Origin: JBBITI01 sp037440885 | Lineage (GTDB): Bacteria > Chloroflexota > Dehalococcoidia > Dehalococcoidales > UBA2162 | Assembly: GCA_037440885.1 (NCBI GenBank) | Contig: JBBITI010000075.1 | Location: 1 to 11,221 of the forward strand | Length of the DNA stretch: 11,221 nt | Direction of reading: 5' to 3' | Part shown: positions 1-7,659 of the stretch, piece by piece | Position numbering within the stretch: the stretch's first letter is position 1 | How the letters are laid out: every line of letters starts with the position of its first letter | The notes under the pieces: generated by a model | Told to the model about the DNA's origin: nothing | Database searches by the model: none | Seen by the model: the letters and a program-made list of their open reading frames with translations, nothing else | Position numbers and translations under genes: made by a program

Positions 1-1218
1 AACGAAATGCTGGCAGCTGGTATCAATCGCGTTTACGTCCGTACACCGTTAAGCTGTCAGTCAAGGAGAGGGATATGCCAGTTATGTTACGGCCGTGATC
101 TCTCCCGGGGCCATCAAGTTGATTTATACACCGCTGTGGGTATTGTTGCAGCACAAAGCATTGGCGAACCGGGAACGCAATTGACCCTGCGGACCTTCCA
201 CACTGGTGGCGTCGTAGGTCTTGATATTACCAGCGGCTTACCAAGAGTCGAAGAACTTTTTGAAGCACGTTTACCACGTAATCCGGCAATTATTTCAGAT
301 ATTAATGGTATTGCCGAAATTCTCCGTAGCGAGGACGGCGACAAAATCCGGATCACCGGTTTAGAAGCTTTCCGTACCGAATATGCAATTCCTCAAGGTA
401 TTGCTTTAAGAGTAGAGAATGGACAATGGGTAGATGTTGGTACTATACTGGCTAGCGCAGGCACTGATAGTGACAAGGACAAATTACCCAGCATTCAACC
501 GATTATTTCCGGTGTCGCTGGTCAGGTCACTATAGAGCAAGGCAAACTTACTATAGTGTATGAGGAAAAAGAGGAACGAGAGTACACTGTAGCCGCGGCT
601 GCTCATATCCGGGTTCAGAATGGCGACGAAGTAAAAGCGGGACAACAGTTGACCGACGGCTCGATCAATCCGCAAGAAATGTTAAATATTTTAGGACGGG
701 AGGCTGTCCAACAATACCTGGCTGATGAAGTTCAACGTGTATATCGTTCTCAAGGTGTTACCATCAATGATAAGCACATTGAAATTATTATCCATCAGAT
801 GCTAGCCAAGGTCCGTGTCGATTCCTCAGGTGATACCGAACTTGTTCCGGGTGAATTAGTTGACCGTTTCCAGTACGAGGATATAAATGCCGAAGTCCTT
901 GCTGAAGGTGGAGAACCGGCAACCGCACACACGGTTCTCCTGGGAGTTACCAGGGCTTCGTTAAGTACTAATAGCTGGTTAGCGGCGGCTTCCTTTCAGG
1001 AAACAACAAAGGTACTAACCGAAGCCGCAGTACGCGGAGCAGTCGATAAATTAAGCGGTCTTAAGGAAAACGTTATCATTGGTCGTCTTATCCCTGCCCG
1101 GTCACGGGCTTCCCTGGCAGCCGCTGTGACTGCGCGGAAGGATGAACCGACTGAATTATTAACCGAAGTCGAACCGGAAATAATAGATCCTGAAATGCCG
1201 CTTGACGATTCGGAATAA
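1..1218 (+). CDS. rpoC: DNA-directed RNA polymerase subunit beta' (C-terminal 405 residues)
   Basis: Catalytic largest subunit of RNA polymerase. The gene is open at the left edge: frame 1 runs from base 1 to the TAA at 1216-1218, and an ATG at base 7 is internal, not a start. Visible parts, numbered from the window edge, begin with three of the four Cys of the second zinc site (C19, C26, C29 in the pattern CQSRRGICQLC). The bridge-helix-proximal segment and trigger loop follow (SIGEPGTQLTLRTFHTGGV, about 53-71, with R64 and H67). The loop runs directly into GLDITSGLPRVEELFEAR, so the large lineage-specific insertion found here in E. coli is absent. Next come the barrel-like C-terminal region and the conserved SWLAAASFQETTKVLTEAA end block (about 328-346). 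Bacterial beta' without insertions is about 1200-1300 residues, so roughly two thirds lies upstream, normally preceded by rpoB. It ends in an acidic tail and is followed by a terminator. Confidence 0.98.
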   Translation, partial: NEMLAAGINRVYVRTPLSCQSRRGICQLCYGRDLSRGHQVDLYTAVGIVAAQSIGEPGTQLTLRTFHTGGVVGLDITSGLPRVEELFEARLPRNPAIISDINGIAEILRSEDGDKIRITGLEAFRTEYAIPQGIALRVENGQWVDVGTILASAGTDSDKDKLPSIQPIISGVAGQVTIEQGKLTIVYEEKEEREYTVAAAAHIRVQNGDEVKAGQQLTDGSINPQEMLNILGREAVQQYLADEVQRVYRSQGVTINDKHIEIIIHQMLAKVRVDSSGDTELVPGELVDRFQYEDINAEVLAEGGEPATAHTVLLGVTRASLSTNSWLAAASFQETTKVLTEAAVRGAVDKLSGLKENVIIGRLIPARSRASLAAAVTARKDEPTELLTEVEPEIIDPEMPLDDSE

Positions 1219-1234
1219 CACTTTTTTATAAATC

Positions 1235-1271
1235 GAGGAGCCTCTTGATATGAAATTCGGGGCTCCTTTTT
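1235..1271 (+). terminator. Rho-independent terminator after rpoC
   Basis: A stem of about ten pairs is formed by 1235-1244 (GAGGAGCCTC) with 1259-1268, including two G-T pairs. The loop is 14 bases, and a run of five T (1267-1271) directly follows the stem. It lies 16 bases after the rpoC stop and ahead of a separate promoter, so it should close the rpoBC transcript before ruvB. Confidence 0.85.
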
Positions 1272-1272
1272 A

Positions 1273-1304
1273 TTTCCACACGAGGACACGAACTGTGTTA
1301 TAAT
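1273..1304 (+). promoter_or_regulatory. Probable sigma-70-type promoter of ruvB (extended -10)
   Basis: A consensus TATAAT lies at 1299-1304 and is preceded by TG one base upstream (1296-1297), an extended -10 that tolerates a poor -35. No good -35 hexamer is visible; the TTTCCAC-like stretch near 1273-1279 is the best and is weak. The expected start point is about 1311, giving an untranslated leader of only about 12 bases that carries just the AAAGG ribosome binding site at 1312-1316. Its position right after the rpoC terminator supports independent transcription of ruvB. Confidence 0.6.
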
Positions 1305-1322
1305 ACCGAACAAAGGTTTGTG

Positions 1323-2128
1323 ATGCCAAGAATCGTTTCAAGCAAGTCGACTACTGAAGATATTCCTCTAGATTTAAACCTGCGTCCGCGTGCGCTTGAA
1401 GACTTTATCGGACAGAACAAGATAAAAGAGAATATTAGTATCGCTATTGCGGCAGCTAAAGGCCGACAGGAACCGCTCGATCATATTCTTCTCTACGGGC
1501 CTCCCGGGTTAGGCAAAACGACCCTGGCATATATCATCGCCAATGAGATGAAAGTGAATGTTAGAATCACTTCAGGTCCAGCGATTGAACGCGGAGGGGA
1601 TCTAGCGGCGATCTTAACCAGCCTGCAACCGCATGATGTCCTTTTTATCGATGAAATACATCGCTTAAACCGGTCGGTCGAAGAAGTACTTTACCCGGCG
1701 ATGGAAGATTTTGCGTTAGACCTGGTTATAGGAAAAGGCCCCGGGGCAAAAAGCCTGCGTCTGAGCATTCCTAAATTTACATTAATCGGGGCAACTACGC
1801 GTTATGCCTTGTTGAGTGCTCCGCTACGCGATCGTTTTGGCTCGGTCTTCCGATTGGACTTTTACGATCAAAGATCGGTGGAGACCATCTTAAAACGTTC
1901 TGCTAGAATCTTAGGCATAAATGCCGACGACACCGGCATTCAGGAGATTGCCTGCCGTGCACGCGGAACCCCGCGCGTAGCTAACCGACTATTGCGGAGA
2001 GTCAGGGATTATGCCCAGGTGAGGTCAACCGGGGGAGCGACACGCAAAGTGGTAATTGAAGCGCTGAACATGCTTGAAGTGGATGCTATCGGCTTGGACG
2101 AAATCGATCATAAACTATTACACACTAT
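1323..2128 (+). CDS. ruvB: Holliday junction branch migration helicase RuvB (3' end lost in gap)
   Basis: Hexameric AAA+ ATPase that drives branch migration of Holliday junctions with RuvA in recombination and repair. Counting from the ATG at 1323, the domains seen are the N-terminal RuvB_N block RPRALEDFIGQ (21-31), Walker A GPPGLGKTT (59-67), Walker B with D110-E111 (VLFIDEIH), and sensor 1 GATTR (156-160). The SAPLRDRFG segment follows, whose arginine is the trans-acting finger, then sensor 2 GTPRVANRLLRR (215-226) and the first residues of the winged-helix domain (GLDEIDHKLLHT). The coding sequence stops at the N run after 268 residues; RuvB is usually about 335-350, so some 70-80 residues are missing. 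The ATG is preferred to the GTG at 1320 because AAAGG at 1312-1316 is then six bases upstream instead of three. The gene converges on the HD-domain gene. Confidence 0.96.
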
Positions 2129-2228
2129 NNNNNNNNNNNNNNNNNNNNNNNNNNNNNNNNNNNNNNNNNNNNNNNNNNNNNNNNNNNNNNNNNNNNNNNN
2201 NNNNNNNNNNNNNNNNNNNNNNNNNNNN
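2129..2228. other. Scaffold gap (100 N)
   Basis: Exactly 100 unknown bases. Both flanking genes read into it from opposite sides: ruvB lacks about 70-80 codons and the HD-domain gene lacks its last codons. If both are intact, the missing DNA must exceed 200 bases, so the 100 N is probably a placeholder and not a measured distance. Confidence 0.97.
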
Positions 2229-2735
2229 TAATTCGATAAAAGAATCCAAATCCATACCTAACTCAGTACACCTGGCAATATTTTCCCGGTTGGCTCCGGC
2301 GGCGAAACTTTTTTCTCTGAATCGTTTACGGACGGACTTTACTTCGACATTAACCAGTTTCCGATCAGGCCGAACGAGAGCCGCTGCCGTTATTAATCCG
2401 GTGATTGGATCGGCACTAAATAGAGCTTTATCCATGTAAGAATCTGTGGCTACCCCGTGGGCTTCGTTGTGAGTCAGTATAGCTTGGGCAACAGCTTCGC
2501 TGGCTCCCAATTGCCGGGCTAATTCTGACCCAATTCGACTATGTTGATTCATGTCTCCCCCGACTATCTCGACATCGATGTCATGAAGTAATCCCGCCAG
2601 ACCCCATTCATCTACGTCACCACCGCATCCCGGAGCCAGCGACCGCATGATCGCTTCAGTAGCTAGCATATGCCGGATCAAATTTTCATTATTAACCTTT
2701 TCTTTTATTGCTTTGAGGGCTTCGTTACGATGCAT
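2229..2735 (-). CDS. HD-superfamily metal-dependent hydrolase (3' end lost in gap)
   Basis: Predicted cytoplasmic HD-domain phosphohydrolase. Its natural substrate is not identifiable from sequence. Of its residues, 169 are readable before the N run. The metal-binding pattern of the fold is present: H22 in RHMLATEAIM, the H51-D52 doublet in LLHDIDVE, H65, H89 in ILTHNEAHG, and D109 in the SADPITGLI motif (about 107-114). This layout fits the single-domain HDIG-type family of about 185-190 residues, so only about 20 residues should be missing. No second domain is seen in the readable part. The start is ATG at 2735, with AAGGAG seven bases upstream. That binding site overlaps the end of the transporter gene, whose stop is four bases before this ATG, so the two are almost certainly co-transcribed and probably translationally coupled. 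A role tied to the transported compound is possible but is inference only. Confidence 0.88.
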
Positions 2736-2739
2736 AAAA

Positions 2740-3972
2740 CTACTCCTTAACCTTGACCGGTTTGAGTTTTGAAAGTAATAACACTGAAACTAGAGCGACT
2801 ATCGCCAGTATGAAAAACACAATGTGATAACTGGACATATTATCGAAGATATATCCGGCGACCAGCGGCCCGATGGCTCCACCGATAGTCCCGCCGAAAA
2901 TGATCAAACCGTAATTAGCGCCGTGTGAACCGGTTCCGAATAACCCGGCGATCATGGGTGATATCAACGAGTAGATGCCGCCGTGGGCGATACCATAAAT
3001 TGGCAGTATGGTGTACAAGACCCAGGTTTGTTGGACGAAACCGAGACTGAGTAATGTTATCGCCAGCAGGATTGTGCAAAGCATCATGGTCTTTACATTA
3101 CCGATCCGGTCGCCTACTCCCCCCATGGCAAACCTACCCACAATGCTTGAAGCGCCGATGATTGAGAGCATCCCGGCAGCTTGAGTAACCGAACTACCCA
3201 GATCGATCGCATGAGGGGCGATATGGACTTGTATGGTATAGGTACAAAAAAGAGATGTCGCATAAGCTGAAACCACTACCCAGAATCGACTAATTCGAAT
3301 CGCCGAACTAAACGTTAACCCCTCCTCAGGAGAGTGCGTTGGTGTAATTTGTGTGACTGTCTTTCCACCATCAGGTAATTTCCGTGGGTCACGTTTTAAA
3401 AACTGAGCAGCGACAACTATCACTACCAAACAAATAATCGCCAGGATAACGTAGGTTCCACGCCAACCCAGAGCGACGATTAAAGCCCCGGCCAGGACGG
3501 GAAGCAATAAATGGCCCACTCCGGCACCAGCTTTTACTATTCCGTTAATCGTACTCCGCTTCTTATCGAACCATCTCGCAATTGTTGACAGAACCACTAC
3601 ATCAAAGCCGCTTATCCCGATACCGGCCACGACACCCCATGTTAAATATAGTTGCCACAATTCTCTGATGTACGAAGTCAGAAAGACTCCTGTAGCAAAT
3701 ATAATACTGCAAGCGGTCATCACGATACGCGGGCCGTAACGGTCGCTAATATTTCCCATAATGATACTGAACAAACCATGGACCAGCATTACGATCGAAG
3801 CTACTCCGGATATCGCTGCCCGTGTCCATCCCAGATCCGCTTGAAATTGGTTGATAAAAATACCGAAAGTACCGAAGGTTCCCCAACCGATAAGTTGAAT
3901 AACAAGCGCTGCTGCGATGATGATACTACCATATGAAAAGCGGCGAGAATCAGGATAGTTGGGTTCAGTCAA
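2740..3972 (-). CDS. MFS transporter, OFA / monocarboxylate-like family
   Basis: Integral inner-membrane secondary transporter of 410 residues with the usual twelve hydrophobic segments in two halves. The first helix is about 14-38, and the central cytoplasmic loop (about 208-225) is polar. The MFS motif A between helices 2 and 3 is clear, GNISDRYGPR at 73-82 with D77 and R78. A degenerate copy, GGVGDRIGNVKT, lies in the equivalent loop of the second half. The overall look (WGTFGTFGIFINQF early, then SGVASIVMLVHGLFS) suits the oxalate/formate antiporter-like and monocarboxylate carrier branch, but the substrate cannot be told. Translation most likely begins at TTG 3972, because AAGGAG stands six bases upstream and no in-frame ATG lies nearby. 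The gene is followed after four bases by the HD hydrolase and preceded by a 115-bp intergenic region with a plausible promoter. Confidence 0.88.
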   Translation of the reverse strand: MTEPNYPDSRRFSYGSIIIAAALVIQLIGWGTFGTFGIFINQFQADLGWTRAAISGVASIVMLVHGLFSIIMGNISDRYGPRIVMTACSIIFATGVFLTSYIRELWQLYLTWGVVAGIGISGFDVVVLSTIARWFDKKRSTINGIVKAGAGVGHLLLPVLAGALIVALGWRGTYVILAIICLVVIVVAAQFLKRDPRKLPDGGKTVTQITPTHSPEEGLTFSSAIRISRFWVVVSAYATSLFCTYTIQVHIAPHAIDLGSSVTQAAGMLSIIGASSIVGRFAMGGVGDRIGNVKTMMLCTILLAITLLSLGFVQQTWVLYTILPIYGIAHGGIYSLISPMIAGLFGTGSHGANYGLIIFGGTIGGAIGPLVAGYIFDNMSSYHIVFFILAIVALVSVLLLSKLKPVKVKE

Positions 3973-3998
3973 GCGTCACTCCTTATGATCCCGGGTTT

Positions 3999-4026
3999 GA
4001 TATAAAAGTATTCAGGGTTCTAACAA
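3999..4026 (-). promoter_or_regulatory. Probable promoter of the MFS transporter-HD hydrolase pair
   Basis: Read on the - strand: TTGTTA (4026-4021), a 16-base spacer, then TATATC (4004-3999). The expected start near 3992 leaves about 20 bases to the TTG start codon, enough for the AAGGAG. Both hexamers have two mismatches, so this is moderate. No hairpin with a T run is visible between proC and this site, so read-through from leuS-proC is also possible. Confidence 0.4.
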
Positions 4027-4087
4027 GAATATAGTTGTCCAAACAAATTGTGATGGCTCAGGTTATATGCATTCAGGTAATCACGAG

Positions 4088-4903
4088 TTATCGGTTGAGC
4101 GCTTCTCCGCCCAGTTCACGGGCACGGCGGTACGCGGCCGTAACGGCATTTTCCACCATATTCTTGAAATGGCTTTCCTCAAACACCCCGATGGCGGCGG
4201 CGGTAGTCCCGCCTTTCGAGGTGACCTTTTGCCGTAATTCTACCGGCGGGACACCGGATTTTTCCAGAAGACGGCCAGCGCCGAGCATCGTTTGTAAAAC
4301 CATAGCACTCACTTGCTCGTGGGTTAACCCGATTTTCTGCCCCGCACCGATTAAAGCCTCTACAAAAAGGAAAAAATATGCCGGACCGCTTCCACTGATT
4401 GCGGTCGCCATGTCGATCTGACTTTCATCATCGACGTATATCTCTTTACCGATTACCTCCAGAATATTACGGGCGGTCTTTTTTTGCCGGGTGGTGACTT
4501 CTTCAGTCGCCGTCCAGACAGTCATGCCTTCCCCGATTTGCGCCGGGGTATTAGGCATCGAGCGTACGATTCGCTCGTGTTCCAGCCCTTTGCGTAAAGT
4601 ATTGATGGTCGTCCCCGCGATTATCGATAAAACCAACTGTGTCTTTTTTAGCTTTCCTTTTAGATCATTGATCACTTCAAACACTACCTGGGGTTTTACT
4701 GCCAGTACCAAGATATCGCTGCCGGAGGCAGCTTCAAGATTGTCCGCTGTTACCTGTATATTGTACGTTTGTCGCAGATCATTACACCGGGAGCTGCTGG
4801 CATCACTGACAACGATATCTTCGGATAAAAAAAGGCGCTTTTTCAGTAGAGATGCCAGGATGGCCTCTCCCATATTTCCCCCGCCAATAAATGCGATTCT
4901 CAT
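4088..4903 (-). CDS. proC: Pyrroline-5-carboxylate reductase
   Basis: Cytoplasmic enzyme that reduces 1-pyrroline-5-carboxylate to L-proline with NAD(P)H, the last step of proline synthesis. It has 271 residues, the usual family size. The N-terminal Rossmann dinucleotide motif is IGGGNMG (6-12), followed by LAVKPQ (67-72), SMPNTPAQIGEG (115-126) and the dimerisation-domain signature TAISGSGPAYFFLFVEAL (167-184). Near the C-terminus is VTSKGGTTAAAI (227-238), with the GGTT at 231-234 being diagnostic. The ATG at 4903 is chosen although the frame stays open another 17 codons to 4954. The extension is not typical of the family, the Rossmann strand normally begins at residue 2, and a GAGGGAG ribosome binding site stands six bases upstream of this ATG. 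The gene follows leuS by 64 bases in the same direction, so it is likely co-transcribed, with a weak internal promoter not excluded. Confidence 0.96.
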   Translation of the reverse strand: MRIAFIGGGNMGEAILASLLKKRLFLSEDIVVSDASSSRCNDLRQTYNIQVTADNLEAASGSDILVLAVKPQVVFEVINDLKGKLKKTQLVLSIIAGTTINTLRKGLEHERIVRSMPNTPAQIGEGMTVWTATEEVTTRQKKTARNILEVIGKEIYVDDESQIDMATAISGSGPAYFFLFVEALIGAGQKIGLTHEQVSAMVLQTMLGAGRLLEKSGVPPVELRQKVTSKGGTTAAAIGVFEESHFKNMVENAVTAAYRRARELGGEALNR

Positions 4904-4967
4904 AATTTGCTCCCTCGCACTGAAATATCTTTTAACCGTTACATTTAAGCTCAATAATCACGCAGGT

Positions 4968-7409
4968 TTACTTCACGACAATATTTATCAGCCGACCGGG
5001 AACATAGACAACGTTAACTATCTCTTTTCCAGTGGTGTAGACCTTGATCTTGTCGCTTTGCACGGCTATCTCTCTGGCTTCAGCTTCGGTTGTAGAAGCC
5101 GGTACCGAGATGCGGTCACGGACCTTGCCGTTAACCTGTACAACCAGTGTGATTTCGTCTTCCTTCACCAGTGCCGCATCCCATTTCGGCCATGGCTGAT
5201 TGTGGATGCTGTAAGGCCGTCCCAGGCGTGCCCAGACTTCTTCAGCGAAATGAGGAGCTGTAGGAGCCAACATCAAGATCAAAGATGTAACTGCCTCGTC
5301 CCAGACTGTTCTGCTTACACAGCCTGCTTCTCTGGCATCAGCGATATTGTTACTGAATTCCATCAATGCAGCAATCATCGTGTTGAATCGCATTCTTTCC
5401 ATATCACTGGTGACACGTCTTACAGTCTGGTGATTTATCCGACGTAGTGCTTTTTCACTTTCCGCATCAAAGGTTCGGGGCTGGTATTCATCCAGAAGCA
5501 GTGACCAGACGCGGTTCAACCAGCGGCTAATACCCGAGATACCTGTATCAGTCCACTCGCCACCCTGCTCCCAGGGACCGATGAACATCATGTAAGCTCG
5601 AAAAGCGTCGGCACCCAATGTTTCTACATATTCGTCCGGATTAACCTGTTTGCCACGGGATTTACTCATTTTCTGGCCTTCAGACAGGATAGTGCCCTGG
5701 TTGAAAAGCTTGTTAAAGGGTTCTCCGAAATCGATCAACCCCATGTCACGAAGTGCCTTGGTAAAGAAACGAGCATATAACAGGTGCATTACAGCATGTT
5801 CCGCACCACCGGTATAGATATCGACCGGCATCCAGTATTTTATTGAATCAGGATCGCAAGCCGCTTTCTCATAATGAGGGCTGCAGTACCTCAGGAAGTA
5901 CCAGCAGGAACACATAAATCCATCAATAGTGTCTGTCTCGCGCTTCGCCGGCCTACTGCATATGGGGCAAGTAGTATTGACCCAGGTTTCGTTGTATTTT
6001 AGCGGTGATTCTCCGGGATGGCTGAAATCGACCTCAGCCGGCAACAACACCGGCAGGTCCTTTTCGGGCACAGCAACAATACCGCATTCCGGGCAATGGA
6101 TCATTGGGATAGGAGCGCCCCAATACCGCTGACGCGAGATCAACCAGTCGCGGATACGGTAACTGACAGTACCTTTGCCCCAACCTTTTTCCTCAAGGTA
6201 TCGAGTAACCATTTCCATGCCGGCATCGCTCGGAGTGCTGTTAAATTGCCCGGAGTTAATCATCGTTCCAACCCCGGTATAAGCTTGCTCCAGACCATCA
6301 TTTTCCCAGCCTGGCGGGGCGATGACCACTTTTATGGGGATGCTGTATTTTTTCGCAAAAGCGTAATCGCGTTCATCATGCGCAGGTACCGCCATGACCG
6401 CTCCAGTCCCATAGCTGGCCAGGACATAATCAGCAATCCATATCGGAACCTTTGCACCGTTCAGGCGGTTGATAACGTAAGCGCCGGTGAAGACGCCGTC
6501 TTTTTCCTTTTCGGTTGAGAGCCTTTCGATCTCCGTCAACCGCCGTGAGCGTTCCTGATAAACTTTGACCTCGGCTTTATGCTCCGGTGTAGTCAGTTTA
6601 TCAACCAGTGGATGTTCAGGAGCCAGGACAAAAAAGGTTACCCCGTAGGTTGTATCGGGCCGGGTGGTAAAAACACGGATCTCCTTTTCTGGAATTCCCG
6701 GGTAGTCCAGTCCGAAAGAAATTTCGGTACCAAAACTTTTCCCGATCCAATTGTGCTGCATGATCTTAATGCGTTCCGGCCAATCGATACCTTCATGGTC
6801 CTTTAACTCATCGGCATAACGGGTGATACGAAAAAGCCATTGCTCAAGGTTACGCTTGACAACTTCTGTATCACATCGCCAACACAAACCGTTAATGACC
6901 TGTTCATTAGCCAGGACAACCTGGCACTTAGGACACCAGTTGACCGGGGCTTTCCCCCGATAAGCTAAATCATGTTCAAACAACTTAATAAAGAACCACT
7001 GTGTCCATTTATAATAATCCGGTGAGCAGGTGATGACTTCGCGTTCCCAGTCATACATCGAACCCATGCTCTTCAATTGACGCCGCATATTCTCAATATT
7101 CGCCATCGTCCAGTCGCGTGGGTGTATCCCGCGCTTGATAGCAGCATTCTCAGCCGGTAAACCGAAGGCATCGAAACCCATCGGGTGTAGAACGTTGTAA
7201 CCCTGCATCCTTTTAAAACGAGCATGTACATCGGAGGGGGCCATAGCGTACCAGTGTCCAATATGCAAATCCCCTGAAGTATACGGGAACATAGTCAGGG
7301 CATACCATTTTGGCTTATCGCTTTGCTCGTCAACGCGGTAAAGCCTGTCTTCGGCCCATTTAGCCTGCCATTTTTTTTCAACATTAACGGGATTATATTT
7401 TTCAACCAT
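4968..7409 (-). CDS. leuS: Leucyl-tRNA synthetase
   Basis: Class I synthetase charging tRNA-Leu in the cytoplasm. At 813 residues it is the normal bacterial size and complete. In order: the HIGH motif H49-I-G-H52 in YTSGDLHIGH; the zinc-1 module C159, C162, C176, C179; and the CP1 editing domain with TTRPDTTYG (248-256) and VPAHDERDYA (341-350), whose T-rich strand and D345 are intact, so post-transfer editing should work. A second four-Cys cluster follows (C439, C442, C481, C484), then the KMSKS loop K580-S584, the anticodon-binding helical domain, and the short C-terminal domain starting near VQVNGKVRD. The start is ATG 7409, preceded by only a weak AGGT six bases upstream. It lies 250 bases after the last SDR gene and has its own candidate promoter. 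I looked for a T-box leader (the GGTGGNACCGCG core) and found none. Confidence 0.98.
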   Translation of the reverse strand: MVEKYNPVNVEKKWQAKWAEDRLYRVDEQSDKPKWYALTMFPYTSGDLHIGHWYAMAPSDVHARFKRMQGYNVLHPMGFDAFGLPAENAAIKRGIHPRDWTMANIENMRRQLKSMGSMYDWEREVITCSPDYYKWTQWFFIKLFEHDLAYRGKAPVNWCPKCQVVLANEQVINGLCWRCDTEVVKRNLEQWLFRITRYADELKDHEGIDWPERIKIMQHNWIGKSFGTEISFGLDYPGIPEKEIRVFTTRPDTTYGVTFFVLAPEHPLVDKLTTPEHKAEVKVYQERSRRLTEIERLSTEKEKDGVFTGAYVINRLNGAKVPIWIADYVLASYGTGAVMAVPAHDERDYAFAKKYSIPIKVVIAPPGWENDGLEQAYTGVGTMINSGQFNSTPSDAGMEMVTRYLEEKGWGKGTVSYRIRDWLISRQRYWGAPIPMIHCPECGIVAVPEKDLPVLLPAEVDFSHPGESPLKYNETWVNTTCPICSRPAKRETDTIDGFMCSCWYFLRYCSPHYEKAACDPDSIKYWMPVDIYTGGAEHAVMHLLYARFFTKALRDMGLIDFGEPFNKLFNQGTILSEGQKMSKSRGKQVNPDEYVETLGADAFRAYMMFIGPWEQGGEWTDTGISGISRWLNRVWSLLLDEYQPRTFDAESEKALRRINHQTVRRVTSDMERMRFNTMIAALMEFSNNIADAREAGCVSRTVWDEAVTSLILMLAPTAPHFAEEVWARLGRPYSIHNQPWPKWDAALVKEDEITLVVQVNGKVRDRISVPASTTEAEAREIAVQSDKIKVYTTGKEIVNVVYVPGRLINIVVK

Positions 7410-7481
7410 AGTTCAACCTACCAAATCGAGCGTTGCAATTTCTTTACCCAAAGCTACCCGTAAAAATCACGAATAAAATAA

Positions 7482-7510
7482 ATTGTAACGCCCGGATGAA
7501 ATGAGCGCAA
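7482..7510 (-). promoter_or_regulatory. Probable leuS promoter
   Basis: On the - strand, TTGCGC (7510-7505), a 17-base spacer, then TACAAT (7487-7482). The -10 has five of six consensus bases and the spacing is ideal, but the -35 matches only its TTG. The predicted start near 7475 gives a leader of about 65 bases. AT-rich sequence flanks the -10 downstream. Confidence 0.45.
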
Positions 7511-7597
7511 CCCGAGACAAAAGAGGGCGATGGATCAGTTTGAGAACAGAGTCTTAGACTGACCGAGAAGTGATTTATTTTGCTCATGGAAGGAAAC

Positions 7598-7619
7598 GGT
7601 CGCTTTGACAAGCAAGACC
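7598..7619 (-). terminator. Hairpin after the acyl-CoA cassette, weak terminator candidate
   Basis: On the - strand, GGTC, a TT bulge, GCTT, loop GTCA, AAGC, GACC. That gives eight pairs around a four-base loop, beginning 41 bases past the SDR stop. The bases after it contain only three consecutive T, so intrinsic termination would be inefficient. It could equally be an mRNA 3'-end stabiliser. A second, imperfect inverted repeat (GTAAG..CTTTAC) lies just before it. Confidence 0.3.
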
Positions 7620-7659
7620 ATTTGGTAAAGTAGTGAGCCTTTCTTACCCAGAGCGAAGA

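Noticed and set aside
2118..2439. Continuation of frames through the N run
   Set aside because: Any open frame crossing 2129-2228 is an artefact, because the unknown bases carry no stops.
4904..4954. Longer ProC with 17 extra N-terminal residues
   Set aside because: The Rossmann strand should begin at residue 2, and the ribosome binding site fits the ATG at 4903; the extension is just open frame.
4491..5447. 318-codon open frame on the + strand
   Set aside because: It lies antisense across the certain genes proC and leuS, has low-complexity shadow-like composition and no recognisable domain or binding site.
7550..7560. Small palindrome AGTCTTAGACT as a leuS operator
   Set aside because: Arms are only five bases and it lies about 40 bases upstream of the candidate -35, so chance is a sufficient explanation.
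7410..7659. T-box leader controlling leuS
   Set aside because: On the - strand there is no GGTGGNACCGCG-type core and no terminator/antiterminator pair with a T run; only a plain promoter and small inverted repeats.
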